Below are positions 17,044 to 26,216 of a stretch of 64,000 bases of DNA, piece after piece. The stretch's first letter is position 1. Each line of letters begins with the position of its first letter. The position numbers and the translations under genes are program-made. The notes below the pieces were generated by a model. That model was not told the origin of the DNA. It ran no database searches and saw only the letters and a program-made list of their open reading frames with translations. The DNA comes from an uncultured Clostridia bacterium (GTDB lineage Bacteria > Bacillota > Clostridia > TANB77 > CAG-508): assembly GCA_947628085.1 (NCBI GenBank), contig CANQYM010000007.1, forward strand, positions 1-64,000. Direction: 5' to 3'.

Positions 17044-18246
17044 ATGGATACAGAATTTAATTTTTTTGGAATTAAAATAAAAAAATCAAAAATATCTAAT
17101 TTTATAAAAATATGCTCAAAAATAGGACTACTTGCATTAATCTTTGGCAGTTTATTTTTACTATGCCATTCAGTTTTAGTAAGTCCAGATGATTACAATT
17201 TTACTTTTGTTCAAGGTTCAAATATGACTCAAAGAGTAGATAGCCTTGAGAATTGTATTCAAACAGCTAAATTTTTCTATAATAATTGGACAGGTAGAGT
17301 GCTACCACACGTTTTAATTGGAATTTTTAGAAATTTATCACCAATTGTTTATGAAATAGTAAATAGTATTGTATTTTTAATTTTTATAATTTTTATAACA
17401 AAAGTTTTAAACAAAAAATCAACATTTTTAGGGCTTTTATCTGTGTTTGGATATTTAAGTTTTAGCATGATGTTTGGAGAAAAATTTGGATGGATAAGTG
17501 GTAGTTTTAATTACTTATGGCCATGTACATTTTTAGTAATTTTTATTTACTTTGTTTATAACTATTTTCAAGATGAGAAAAAATTAAATATTTTTTATAA
17601 AATATTTTTAATTTTATTTTCTTTCATAGTAGGATTTATGCATGAAAATGTAGTGTTTGTTGGCGGATCATTTTTACTTTGTTTATTCTTATTTGATATA
17701 AAAAAATTTTTAAAATTTGAAAATAAAAAGAAAGTAGTTCTAATTTTAATTTTCATAATGTTTTGTTTAGGCTCAGCTGGAACAATTTTCGCACCAGGAA
17801 ACACTAAAAGAGTTGAAGATGTAAATAGTACATTTTCTTGGAGCTTTTTAAAAAATTATATTGATAATATAGTAGTTTTAATAGCTTTAATATTAAGTAT
17901 GATAACAGTTTTTGTAATTAATAATTTGCAAAACATTAAAAAAGAAAAAATCAAATTTTTTAGTTTAAAAAATATTAAAAATCATAATAGAGAAGTTATA
18001 AAAGAAGAATTTTTATTTTTCATATTGCCAGCTATTATTGGAACAATACCAATGGCAGTTATTGGATATTTTCCACCTAGAGCATTTTTAGCATATGAAA
18101 CAATGTTCATGATTGCTTTTTCAAAAAATATTTGCTTTATCGCAAAACATTTTGAAAAATATGAGAAATCAATGGCAGTAATTTCAATTTTACTTACACT
18201 AGTAGTTTTTGGAAAATTCTCTCCAAGCACACTTCGGACAAATTAA
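17044..18246 (+). CDS. DUF6056-like polytopic membrane protein, N-terminal part, frameshifted
   Basis: A 400-residue frame with about nine hydrophobic helices. The first extracytoplasmic loop holds SPDDYNF and a WTGRVLPH segment, the pattern of the DUF6056 membrane proteins (glycosyltransferase-like topology), whose function is unknown. The frame stops at 18246 in a short stretch with no family character (SPSTLRTN). The +1 frame from about 18209 continues with what looks like the normal soluble C-terminal domain. The gene is therefore probably broken by a single-base indel around 18205-18240, or the assembly has an error there. It lies 9 nt after pyrK. Confidence 0.7.
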   Translation: MDTEFNFFGIKIKKSKISNFIKICSKIGLLALIFGSLFLLCHSVLVSPDDYNFTFVQGSNMTQRVDSLENCIQTAKFFYNNWTGRVLPHVLIGIFRNLSPIVYEIVNSIVFLIFIIFITKVLNKKSTFLGLLSVFGYLSFSMMFGEKFGWISGSFNYLWPCTFLVIFIYFVYNYFQDEKKLNIFYKIFLILFSFIVGFMHENVVFVGGSFLLCLFLFDIKKFLKFENKKKVVLILIFIMFCLGSAGTIFAPGNTKRVEDVNSTFSWSFLKNYIDNIVVLIALILSMITVFVINNLQNIKKEKIKFFSLKNIKNHNREVIKEEFLFFILPAIIGTIPMAVIGYFPPRAFLAYETMFMIAFSKNICFIAKHFEKYEKSMAVISILLTLVVFGKFSPSTLRTN

Positions 18247-18736
18247 CTATATAATTCCATATAAAGCAAAAGTAACAGCTGAATATGAAGAGGCTGCTAA
18301 AAATGGAGAGAAAGATGTGCTTGTAAGCAAATTTGAATTTTTAAATTGGATTCATAGAGAAGACTATATAAACATAGATAATTTCTTCCCAGAATTTGAT
18401 TACCATATGCCAGTAAATGCATTAATTTCAACATATTATGGCTTTGATAGACTTACAGCTATAGGAGATGAAGAATACTTAGTTGAAATAGATGTAGACA
18501 CAGAAGGAATAAATCCATATACAATAATAGAAAAAGGTACAGAAACAGAAATTCAACACATAGAATATGACGAACATATAAGATATGCTATTCCAAAAGA
18601 TAAATTGGGAAGTTATGTTTTGGATTGTAGAGAAAATGATTTAGAAAATAAAATTTTAAATGTTAAAATTAGATATATAGGCGGAGAATTAAAGCCTGAA
18701 GAAATATCAATCCAAGATTTAATAATTACAAAATAA
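18209..18736 (+). pseudogene. C-terminal domain of the DUF6056-like protein in a shifted frame
   Basis: A 175-codon open frame that overlaps the end of the preceding gene by 38 nt and has no ribosome binding site of its own (the first possible codon is TTG). It encodes a hydrophilic domain with FGQINYIIPYKAK and YYGFDRLTAI, which fits the soluble tail that follows the last membrane helix in DUF6056-type proteins. Read together with the upstream frame, the protein would be about 560 residues. Translation would require a frameshift or a sequencing correction; otherwise this is a remnant. pyrD starts 36 bp downstream with its own GGAG site. Confidence 0.65.
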
Positions 18737-18772
18737 TATAAAAAATAAATTATTAAAAAGAAGGAGAATTTT

Positions 18773-19684
18773 ATGAATACAGAAGTAAATTTATGTGGTA
18801 TTAAAATGAAAAACCCAGTAACAGTTGCATCTGGAACTTTTGGATATGGCAGAGAATATTCAGAATTTATCGATTTAAATAAATTAGGTGCAATTATTAC
18901 TAAAGGAACATCTTTAAAATTAAGACCAGGAAATCCGGCTCCTAGAATATGTGAAGTTCCAGGAGGAATGTTAAATAGTATAGGGCTTCAAAATCCAGGA
19001 GTAGAATATTTTGCAGAGTTTGATTTACCTTGGCTTAGAAAATTCGATACAAAAATTATAGTAAATGCATGTGGAAGCACAATTGAAGAATATGTTGACC
19101 TTTGCAGAATTTTAAATAAATTAGACATTGATGGAGTTGAGCTTAATCTTTCTTGTCCAAATGTTAAAGCAGGATGTTTAGCATTTGGCACAACTTATCA
19201 AGGTGTAAAAGAAGTAACATCTCAAGTAAGAAAAGTTTTAACAGATAAACCTTTAATAGTAAAACTTACTCCAAACGTAACAGATATTACCGAACCTGCT
19301 AAAGGAGCAGAAGATGCTGGAGCAGATGGAGTTTCAGGAATTAATACATTACTTGGAATGAAAATAGATATAGATAAAAGAAGACCGGTTCTTGCTAATA
19401 ACACTGGTGGATTTTCAGGACCAGGAGTTAAAAGTGTTGGTGTTAGAATGGTTTATCAAATGTCAAAAGCTGTTAAGATTCCAATTTTAGGAATGGGTGG
19501 AATTACATGTGGAGAAGATGCTATTGAATATATGCTTGCAGGAGCGACAGCTGTATCAATTGGCTCTGGAAATTTTGCAGATCCAGAAGTGAGCATAAAA
19601 ACTATTGACGGAATAGAAAAATATATGAAAAAACATAATATAGAAGATATAAGCTCAATAATAGGAACTGTTCAAATGAATTAA
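18773..19684 (+). CDS. pyrD: Dihydroorotate dehydrogenase, catalytic subunit (class 1B)
   Basis: A 303-residue FMN-binding TIM-barrel enzyme that oxidises dihydroorotate to orotate with PyrK as partner. The NLSCPN motif places the active-site cysteine at residue 128, the hallmark of class 1 enzymes. ASGTFGYG near residue 19 and the C-terminal GMGGI and GSGNF segments bind FMN phosphate. The length is typical of PyrDB. AAGGAG precedes the ATG. It is the last gene of the pyrC cluster; the valS T-box unit follows. Confidence 0.96.
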   Translation: MNTEVNLCGIKMKNPVTVASGTFGYGREYSEFIDLNKLGAIITKGTSLKLRPGNPAPRICEVPGGMLNSIGLQNPGVEYFAEFDLPWLRKFDTKIIVNACGSTIEEYVDLCRILNKLDIDGVELNLSCPNVKAGCLAFGTTYQGVKEVTSQVRKVLTDKPLIVKLTPNVTDITEPAKGAEDAGADGVSGINTLLGMKIDIDKRRPVLANNTGGFSGPGVKSVGVRMVYQMSKAVKIPILGMGGITCGEDAIEYMLAGATAVSIGSGNFADPEVSIKTIDGIEKYMKKHNIEDISSIIGTVQMN

Positions 19685-19697
19685 AATAAAAAAACTA

Positions 19698-19726
19698 TTG
19701 ATTAATTTAAAAAATTATGTTAATAT
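19698..19726 (+). promoter_or_regulatory. Sigma-A promoter of the valS T-box transcript
   Basis: TTGATT at 19698-19703 and TAATAT at 19721-19726 with a 17-bp spacer, just after the pyrD stop codon. Confidence 0.6.
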
Positions 19727-19732
19727 ATTAAC

Positions 19733-19990
19733 AATATTAATAAAGACAATGAAAAAGAGGAGTAAACAAAAAATATCTATAAAAGAGAAAAGAAGTGATG
19801 CGCTGAGAGCTTCTTAATAGTAAAATTGTTGAAGGTAGCTTTGGAGTCGATATACAGAAAATAAAGTAAGTATATCCGTTTAAGTAACGTTAAAAACTAA
19901 TTGAGATAATTATTTAAAACAATAATTAATTAAGGTGGTACCGCGATATATATATTCGCCCTTATACTTTTGTATAAGGGCTTTTTTATA
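19733..19990 (+). promoter_or_regulatory. T-box riboswitch controlling valS, valine GUA specifier
   Basis: The leader contains the T-box sequence AAGGTGGTACCGCG (19932-19945) and an intrinsic terminator made of GCCCTTATAC and GTATAAGGGC (19958-19981) followed by T residues. Upstream, a GCTGAGAG segment and CTTTGGAG are typical of Stem I. Aligning this leader with the glyS leader on the shared CTTTGGAG places GTA (19835-19837), a valine codon, in the specifier position, followed by a purine. Uncharged tRNA-Val would stabilise the antiterminator and turn on valS. The element fills the 350-bp gap after pyrD. Confidence 0.93.
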
Positions 19991-20034
19991 TATAAAATTT
20001 TAATTTAGAACAATATTTTAAAGGGGGTATAGTT

Positions 20035-22719
20035 ATGGAAAACAAACATAAACTAGCGGAAAAATTTAATCCTAAGGATTTTGAAGACAAACTTTATGAA
20101 AATTGGGAGAAAAAAGGTTATTTTAAACCATCAAATGACAAATCTAAAGAAACATATTGTGTAATGATGCCACCTCCAAATGTAACTGGAAAACTTCATA
20201 TGGGGCATGCATTAGATTGCACTCTTCAAGATATTTTAGTCCGTTATAAGAGAATGAGAGGATACAGAACTCTTTGGCTTCCAGGATCTGACCATGCTGC
20301 TATCTCTACCGAAATGAAAGTTGTTCAAAAATTAAAATCAGAAGGAAAAACAAAACAAGATTTAGGAAGAGAAAAGTTTTTAGAAGAAACTTGGGATTGG
20401 ACTCATAAATATGGTGGAATAATCCAAAAGCAACAAAGAAAACTAGGCTGTTCTTGCGATTGGGATAGAAACAGATTTACTTTAGATGATGGTATGAGTG
20501 ATGCTGTTTTAGAACAATTTATAAAATTATATGAAAAAGGATTAATTTATAAAGGAAAAAGAATGGTAAACTGGTGTACAAGTTGTAACACTTCTATTTC
20601 TGATGCGGAGGTTGAATATAAAGAAGAACCTTCTCACTTATGGCACATTAGATACAAAATTACTGGAACAGAAGATGAATATATAGAAGTTGCAACAACA
20701 AGACCAGAAACAATGCTTGGAGACACAGCAGTTGCAGTTCATCCAAAAGACAAAAGATATAAACATTTAGTTGGAAAAACATGTATACTTCCTATTATGA
20801 ATAAAGAAATTCCAATTATTGCAGATGAATTTGTTGAAATGGAATTTGGAACAGGTTGTGTTAAAATAACACCAGCACATGATATGAATGACTATCAAGC
20901 AGGCTTAAGACATAATCTAGAAATAATAGAAGTTTTTGATGAAAACTTTAAAATGGGAGATTTAGTTCCAGAATATAAAGGAATGGAATTAAAAGAAGCT
21001 AGAGAAAAAATAGTAGAGAAATTAAAAGAAATAGGTGCATTAGTTAAAACAGAAGAATACACTCATAATGTTGCAAAATGTGAAAGATGTAAAAGCACAA
21101 TAGAGCCAAAAATTTCAGAGCAATGGTTTGTAAGTATGAAAGACTTAGCAAAACGTGCAGCAGATGCGGTAAGAAATGGTGAAACAAGATTTATTCCACA
21201 AAGATATGAAAAGCAATATTTCCATTGGTTAGATAATATTCAAGACTGGTGTATATCTCGTCAACTATGGTGGGGACATAGAATACCAGCATACTATTGT
21301 GAAGATTGTGGGGAAATTATTGTATCTAAGAAGTCTCCAGAAAAATGTACAAAATGTGGAAGCAAAAATTTAAAACAAGATCCAGACACATTAGACACTT
21401 GGTTTAGTTCAGCATTATGGCCATTTTCTACATTAGGCTGGCCAAATGAAAATTCAGAAGATTATAAAGAATTTTATCCAACACAAACATTAGTTACAGG
21501 ATTTGATATTATAACTTTCTGGATTTCTAGAATGATGACTCAAGGCTTAGAGTTTACAAATCAAGTACCATTTAAAGATGTTTTAGTTCACGGAATTGTA
21601 AGAGATAATCTTGGAAGAAAAATGTCTAAAACACTTGGAAATGGAATAGATCCATTAGATGTAATAGAAGAACATGGAACAGATGCTTTAAGATTTTCAC
21701 TTCTTTCTGGAACAACAATGGGAAATGATATTAGATTTATGCCAGAAAAAGTAGAACAAGCTTCAAACTTTGCAAACAAAATTTGGAATGCTGCAAAATT
21801 TATAACTATGAATTTAGCTGATGATGAAAAAGTAAAAGAGTTTGAACTTGAAGTATTTGAAAAAAATCATAAATATAATCCAAATCTATTAAAAATAGAA
21901 GACAAATGGATTTTAAATAAATTAGATAAATTAATTGCAGATGTTACTAAAAACATTGATAACTACGACTTAGGAATTGCACTTGATAAAATTTATTCAT
22001 TTATTTGGAATGAATTTTGCGATTGGTATATTGAAATGGTTAAACCAAGAATTTATAGTGAAGACGAAGAAACAAAAATTGAAGTAAGTTATGTTTTAAA
22101 TCATGTTTTTACATCTTCTTTAAAACTATTACATCCATTTATGCCATTTGTGACTTCTGAAATATATTCAAAATTAATATGCTCTGGAACAACAGATTTA
22201 ATGATAAGTAGTTGGCCAAACATCATTGAAGAATTTGCATTTGAAGAAGAGGAACAAACTGTTGAAAAATTGAAAAAGTTAATAGCAGAAATAAGAAATG
22301 TTAGAACAAAAATGAATGTTCATCCATCTAAAAAATCAAAACTATTAATTATTTCAAGCAAGCTAGATAAAGAATTAAAAGAATCTGAAGGATTTTTAAT
22401 TAAACTTGGATTTGCAAATGAAATTGTTTTTGTAAAAAATGAAAAAGAAATTCCTCAAAATGCTGTTTCAATAGTAGTAGATGATTTAAAAGTATTTATT
22501 CCTTTTGAAGAATTAGTAGATATTGAAGAAGAAATAAAAAGGCTTAAGGGAGAAAAAACAAAACTTGAAGCAGAAGTTTTAAGAGGAGAAAAAATGCTTT
22601 CAAATCCAGGCTTTGTAAATAAAGCACCAGAGAAAAAAGTAAATGAAGAAAAAACAAAATTAGAAAACTATAAACAAATGCTTATAAACGTTGAAGAAAG
22701 GCTAAACAGTTTGACATAA
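20035..22719 (+). CDS. valS: Valyl-tRNA synthetase
   Basis: An 894-residue class I synthetase that charges tRNA-Val. The HIGH-type signature is HMGH at residues 55-58 and the KMSKS-type signature KMSKT at 529-533. The editing domain with TTRPETMLGDTAVAVHP and the long C-terminal coiled coil (from about residue 825) are present. Two zinc-ribbon-like Cys clusters, CxxC near residue 182 and pairs around 422-442, are seen. Control is by the T-box leader upstream. The stop codon overlaps the -35 region of the promoter for the next, GC-rich gene. Confidence 0.97.
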   Translation: MENKHKLAEKFNPKDFEDKLYENWEKKGYFKPSNDKSKETYCVMMPPPNVTGKLHMGHALDCTLQDILVRYKRMRGYRTLWLPGSDHAAISTEMKVVQKLKSEGKTKQDLGREKFLEETWDWTHKYGGIIQKQQRKLGCSCDWDRNRFTLDDGMSDAVLEQFIKLYEKGLIYKGKRMVNWCTSCNTSISDAEVEYKEEPSHLWHIRYKITGTEDEYIEVATTRPETMLGDTAVAVHPKDKRYKHLVGKTCILPIMNKEIPIIADEFVEMEFGTGCVKITPAHDMNDYQAGLRHNLEIIEVFDENFKMGDLVPEYKGMELKEAREKIVEKLKEIGALVKTEEYTHNVAKCERCKSTIEPKISEQWFVSMKDLAKRAADAVRNGETRFIPQRYEKQYFHWLDNIQDWCISRQLWWGHRIPAYYCEDCGEIIVSKKSPEKCTKCGSKNLKQDPDTLDTWFSSALWPFSTLGWPNENSEDYKEFYPTQTLVTGFDIITFWISRMMTQGLEFTNQVPFKDVLVHGIVRDNLGRKMSKTLGNGIDPLDVIEEHGTDALRFSLLSGTTMGNDIRFMPEKVEQASNFANKIWNAAKFITMNLADDEKVKEFELEVFEKNHKYNPNLLKIEDKWILNKLDKLIADVTKNIDNYDLGIALDKIYSFIWNEFCDWYIEMVKPRIYSEDEETKIEVSYVLNHVFTSSLKLLHPFMPFVTSEIYSKLICSGTTDLMISSWPNIIEEFAFEEEEQTVEKLKKLIAEIRNVRTKMNVHPSKKSKLLIISSKLDKELKESEGFLIKLGFANEIVFVKNEKEIPQNAVSIVVDDLKVFIPFEELVDIEEEIKRLKGEKTKLEAEVLRGEKMLSNPGFVNKAPEKKVNEEKTKLENYKQMLINVEERLNSLT

Positions 22720-22739
22720 GTGCAAAATTATGATATAAT
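22711..22739 (+). promoter_or_regulatory. Perfect consensus sigma-A promoter for the GC-rich orphan gene
   Basis: TTGACA at 22711-22716, overlapping the valS stop codon, and TATAAT at 22734-22739 with exactly 17 bp between; the -10 is preceded by TATGA. The leader that follows contains a hairpin (ATTTGCG with CGCAAAT, about 22747-22770) and an AAAGGAG site. Confidence 0.8.
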
Positions 22740-22825
22740 AATATTGAATTTGCGAGTATTTTACCGCAAATGGTATCAAAGCCATGTAATGCGACCTGTA
22801 AAGAAGAAAGGAGTGAAGAATAAAC

Positions 22826-23305
22826 ATGGCTAACTCGGAGGATTTGACTTGTTACCTTGTGGGACGGTACATCAAGAAGAACTATCACATCAAGTTCATC
22901 ACCGATGAGGACTTGATTGAGGTCCCGAATGGAAAGTACAGTGCCTTTGGTATGAACAGGGAGAGAGTGTTCGTTGTCTGGGTTGGACACACACTGGTTG
23001 TTGCGTCCGTATTCCAGAACGGCAGTTACGTTACTCGAGACTACGACATGACCTACAAGGGTGAAGAAGGCGATCGCTCCGTCCATTACTACGAGTTCTA
23101 TTCCTACGACGAATACAAGAAGACGATCGCCAAGGTATTGGAAATGATGAATGACGAGTGCGATACCAAGAAGATTAGCGAGGATGAGGTGATTAAAGTT
23201 CCTGGAGCGTATCCAGTGTACGTGGCCTGTTTCGGCGAGTTCCTCGTTATGGCACGGGTTTACACGAGCACCAACATTGAGGTCGAAACTCGATACATCA
23301 ACTGA
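22826..23305 (+). CDS. GC-rich orphan gene with internal duplication, unknown function
   Basis: A 159-residue soluble protein I do not recognise. Two stretches of about 45 residues look like a tandem duplication: DLIEVPNGKY then VFVVWVGHTLVVASVF in the first half, EVIKVPGAYP then VYVACFGEFLVMARVY in the second. No signal peptide or membrane helix is seen. Base composition is about half G+C by eye against strongly AT-rich neighbours, and codons such as TAC, AAG, GAC and ATC replace the local AT-ending choices, so recent transfer is likely. It is monocistronic, with its own consensus promoter, an AAAGGAG site about 12 nt before the ATG, and a GC-rich terminator. Confidence 0.75.
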   Translation: MANSEDLTCYLVGRYIKKNYHIKFITDEDLIEVPNGKYSAFGMNRERVFVVWVGHTLVVASVFQNGSYVTRDYDMTYKGEEGDRSVHYYEFYSYDEYKKTIAKVLEMMNDECDTKKISEDEVIKVPGAYPVYVACFGEFLVMARVYTSTNIEVETRYIN

Positions 23306-23317
23306 TAGTCAAAGCCT

Positions 23318-23358
23318 TCAGCGCCCCTTCTCTTGAGCGGGGGCGTTTGAAATTTTAA
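23318..23358 (+). terminator. Terminator after the GC-rich orphan gene
   Basis: CGCCCC and GGGGGCG form a stem with an 11-nt loop, followed by TTTGAAATTTT. It is much more GC-rich than the other terminators in the window. Confidence 0.65.
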
Positions 23359-23390
23359 TAATAAATATAGGGGCAAAGAAAGGAAAATTT

Positions 23391-24146
23391 ATGAAAAACT
23401 TTGTCCCTAATTTTTTTATTTTAATAAAAGAAATTTCTAAAAAAATAAATAACTTATTTTTCCACAACATATGCAATATATGTGGAAAACCAAATGAAAA
23501 TTTTATTTGTGAAAATTGCCAAAAAAGAATTAAAAAATTTGAAAAATATAAAATAATAAATTCAAAAACATTAGAATTTCAAATATTAAATTTTTATCAA
23601 ACTAAATCTTATGATAAATTTCAGCCAAATTATAATTCAAAAATTTATTTTAATAATCTTTTTTACTGTTTCGAATATAAAGGATTAATTAGAAAATTGC
23701 TTTTAAAATATAAATTTTTAGGAGCATCATACTTTTGTCACTTTTTTGCAAATGTAATATTAAATAACAAAAAAATTAATGAAATTTTAAAATTTTATGA
23801 TATAATGATTCCAGTTCCAATGGACAAAATTAAAAAGCTTAAAAGAGGCTATAATCAAACAGAACTTATAGCAAATATTATAAAAAAAGAAAAGAAAATA
23901 ACAGTAAAAACTGATGATATAAAGAAAATAAAATCTACAAAAACTCAGAGCAAATTAAATTTTTTTGAAAGACAAGAAAACATAAGAGAAGCTTTTTTCA
24001 TAGAAAACAAAGAAGCAATAAAAAACAAAAATGTAGTTTTATTTGATGATATTTATACAACAGGAGCAACAGTAAATGAAATTTCAAAAATGTTAAAGCA
24101 GGCTGGAGCAAATAAAATTTTAGTTTTAGTTATTGCAAAAGATTAA
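23391..24146 (+). CDS. comF: ComF family phosphoribosyltransferase-like protein
   Basis: A 251-residue protein of the ComF/GntX family, linked to DNA uptake in competent Firmicutes. An N-terminal four-cysteine zinc site (CNICGKP and CENCQK, about residues 25-45) is followed by a type I PRTase domain with the PRPP motif VVLFDDIYTTGATV near residue 216 and IPVPMDKIKKLKRGYNQTELIA upstream. ComFA and other competence genes are not in the window. GGAAAATTT precedes the ATG weakly. It lies between the GC-rich orphan gene and the KAP NTPase gene. Confidence 0.88.
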   Translation: MKNFVPNFFILIKEISKKINNLFFHNICNICGKPNENFICENCQKRIKKFEKYKIINSKTLEFQILNFYQTKSYDKFQPNYNSKIYFNNLFYCFEYKGLIRKLLLKYKFLGASYFCHFFANVILNNKKINEILKFYDIMIPVPMDKIKKLKRGYNQTELIANIIKKEKKITVKTDDIKKIKSTKTQSKLNFFERQENIREAFFIENKEAIKNKNVVLFDDIYTTGATVNEISKMLKQAGANKILVLVIAKD

Positions 24147-24213
24147 AAAATTAAAATAATGGGTTTACACCAAAACATAAAATTTAGGAATAAAAAACTT
24201 AAAGGAGGATTAG

Positions 24214-26187
24214 ATGGAAGATTTAGTAGAAAGCATATTAGATTATGTAAGAGCAGATTATACAGACTATGCCATAATGATAAATGGTGAATGGGGTAGT
24301 GGAAAAACTTATTTTTGGAATAATAAAATAAGAAATAAAATAGATTCATTATCTTTAAACGGGAAAAAATATTCAACTATATATATGTCTTTATATGGAA
24401 TTTCTAACTTAGAAGACATAAGCAAAAAAATATTTATTGAAACTACTCAGTTAATGGATAAAGACATGAAAAAATATATGATGGCACATGATACAACGTC
24501 TATTCCAGAGTATGCTAAAACAGGGCTAGATATGGCACATCTTTTTGGCGCAAAACAAACTGGAGATAAATTTGATTATGGTCAATTTTTTTCAACAGAT
24601 GATAAAGTTTTGTGCTTTGATGACTTAGAGAGAGCAAATGTAGATGTTATAGACATTTTAGGTTATATTAATAATTTTGTTGAGCATGACCACATTAAAA
24701 CAATTATTATTTGTAATGAAAAAGAGCTTGCAACAAAACTTAAAAGCTCTAACCTAGAGATGAAAACTTTTATAGCAACATATCTTTTAGATAAGGAAGG
24801 AACTCTTTTAAATGCAGATAAACCACTAGTTGAAAAAATTACTGAGAAAATTGAATATATATTTGATAAAGCAAATGATTATGAAAGAATAAAAGAAAAA
24901 CTTATTGGTGAAACTTTTGAATATGCACCACAGTTTAGCTATATAATTAATGGACTTTTAATGAGATATGAGTCAAATCCAGATTTAATTAGATTTTTAA
25001 GAGAACACACAAATTTAATTACAAATACTTTTATAAAATCTGGAACTAGAAATTTAAGAATTTTGAAACATGCTTTAAACGATTTCAAAAAGATTTATGA
25101 AACAGTAAATAAATTTTATCCAAACACAAATTTAAGAGTTTTACAAACTATGCTAATATTTACAATTGCTGTATCTTTTGAAATAAAAGCAGGAAAAATT
25201 ACTAAAGATAAATTTGTAAATATTAATTCAAATGAAGAATATAAAGCAATATTAGTTTCTTCAAGAGTTTTAATGGATAATAGACAATTTTATATAAAAG
25301 AATTTGATAACAATTATTATTTCAATTTTAAATCAGAATATAGATTCTTCAAATTCATAGAAATGTATGTAAGAGACAGAATATTTGATATGAAAGTATT
25401 CAAACAAGATATGGAAATGATAATTGAAACAATAGATACAGAAAAACTACCAGGATATAAAAGACTACTTATTGAAGAATATTGGAAAATATCAGATGAT
25501 CAATTCCCAGCAGTTATTGAAGAAGTAATTGAAAATGTGGAAAATGGAGATTTAACACTTATTGAGCTTGTTAAATTATTTGCATATTTTAGCTATTTTT
25601 CAAGAAAAAATTTAATACCATATGATATGCCAACAATAAAAGAAAAATTTTTAGAAGGAATGGATTTAGTTGCAGAAAAATCAGAATATTGTAGCAACAT
25701 TTCAGAAGAGCTTTCAAGAATAGGAATTGATGTTGGTGAAGATATGAAAGATATTTTGAAACATTTCCATGAGCTTAATAAAGAATTAAAGAAAAAAATG
25801 TATAGAGATAAAGCAGAAGAAATATTCAAATGCATACCAATGAAAATGGAAACATTTTATGATAAATTTACTACTGAATGTATGGAAAAACCAATATTAA
25901 ATTATTACGATGCCTATAAAATGGTACAAAGAATTACTTGTGCAAGCAATGAAGATATAGTTAAAATAAAAGAAATGTTAGTAGATAGAGCAAGAAAAAA
26001 TAAATCACAATTGTCATCAGAATTAGACTTTATGATAAATTTAAAAGCAGAGCTTGAAAAATATTATAAAGATAAAGAAACAAGTATAAAAACAGTTATG
26101 ATAAAAGAATTTACAGAAGATTTGCAAACAATAATAGATATTTATAGTGATATGCCAAAGAAAACTATATTTACAAGAAAAAAGTAA
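24214..26187 (+). CDS. KAP-family P-loop NTPase
   Basis: A 657-residue AAA-like NTPase. Walker A is GEWGSGKT at residues 25-32 and Walker B is VLCFDD at 132-137, followed by LERANVDV and a sensor-like IIICNEKE, the order seen in KAP P-loop proteins. The C-terminal 450 residues are helical and I recognise no domain there. Unlike many KAP proteins, no pair of membrane helices is evident between the Walker motifs. Such NTPases occur in phage-defence and membrane-associated systems, but no nuclease, toxin or recombinase partner adjoins it (comF lies upstream and nfo downstream). AAAGGAGG precedes the ATG. Confidence 0.7.
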   Translation: MEDLVESILDYVRADYTDYAIMINGEWGSGKTYFWNNKIRNKIDSLSLNGKKYSTIYMSLYGISNLEDISKKIFIETTQLMDKDMKKYMMAHDTTSIPEYAKTGLDMAHLFGAKQTGDKFDYGQFFSTDDKVLCFDDLERANVDVIDILGYINNFVEHDHIKTIIICNEKELATKLKSSNLEMKTFIATYLLDKEGTLLNADKPLVEKITEKIEYIFDKANDYERIKEKLIGETFEYAPQFSYIINGLLMRYESNPDLIRFLREHTNLITNTFIKSGTRNLRILKHALNDFKKIYETVNKFYPNTNLRVLQTMLIFTIAVSFEIKAGKITKDKFVNINSNEEYKAILVSSRVLMDNRQFYIKEFDNNYYFNFKSEYRFFKFIEMYVRDRIFDMKVFKQDMEMIIETIDTEKLPGYKRLLIEEYWKISDDQFPAVIEEVIENVENGDLTLIELVKLFAYFSYFSRKNLIPYDMPTIKEKFLEGMDLVAEKSEYCSNISEELSRIGIDVGEDMKDILKHFHELNKELKKKMYRDKAEEIFKCIPMKMETFYDKFTTECMEKPILNYYDAYKMVQRITCASNEDIVKIKEMLVDRARKNKSQLSSELDFMINLKAELEKYYKDKETSIKTVMIKEFTEDLQTIIDIYSDMPKKTIFTRKK

Positions 26188-26216
26188 ATTTTTAAAGAAA
26201 TAAGAAAGGAAATAAT

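Noticed and set aside
22682..23086. Minus-strand frame across the end of valS and the GC-rich gene
   Set aside because: It is antisense to two well-supported genes and has no ribosome binding site.
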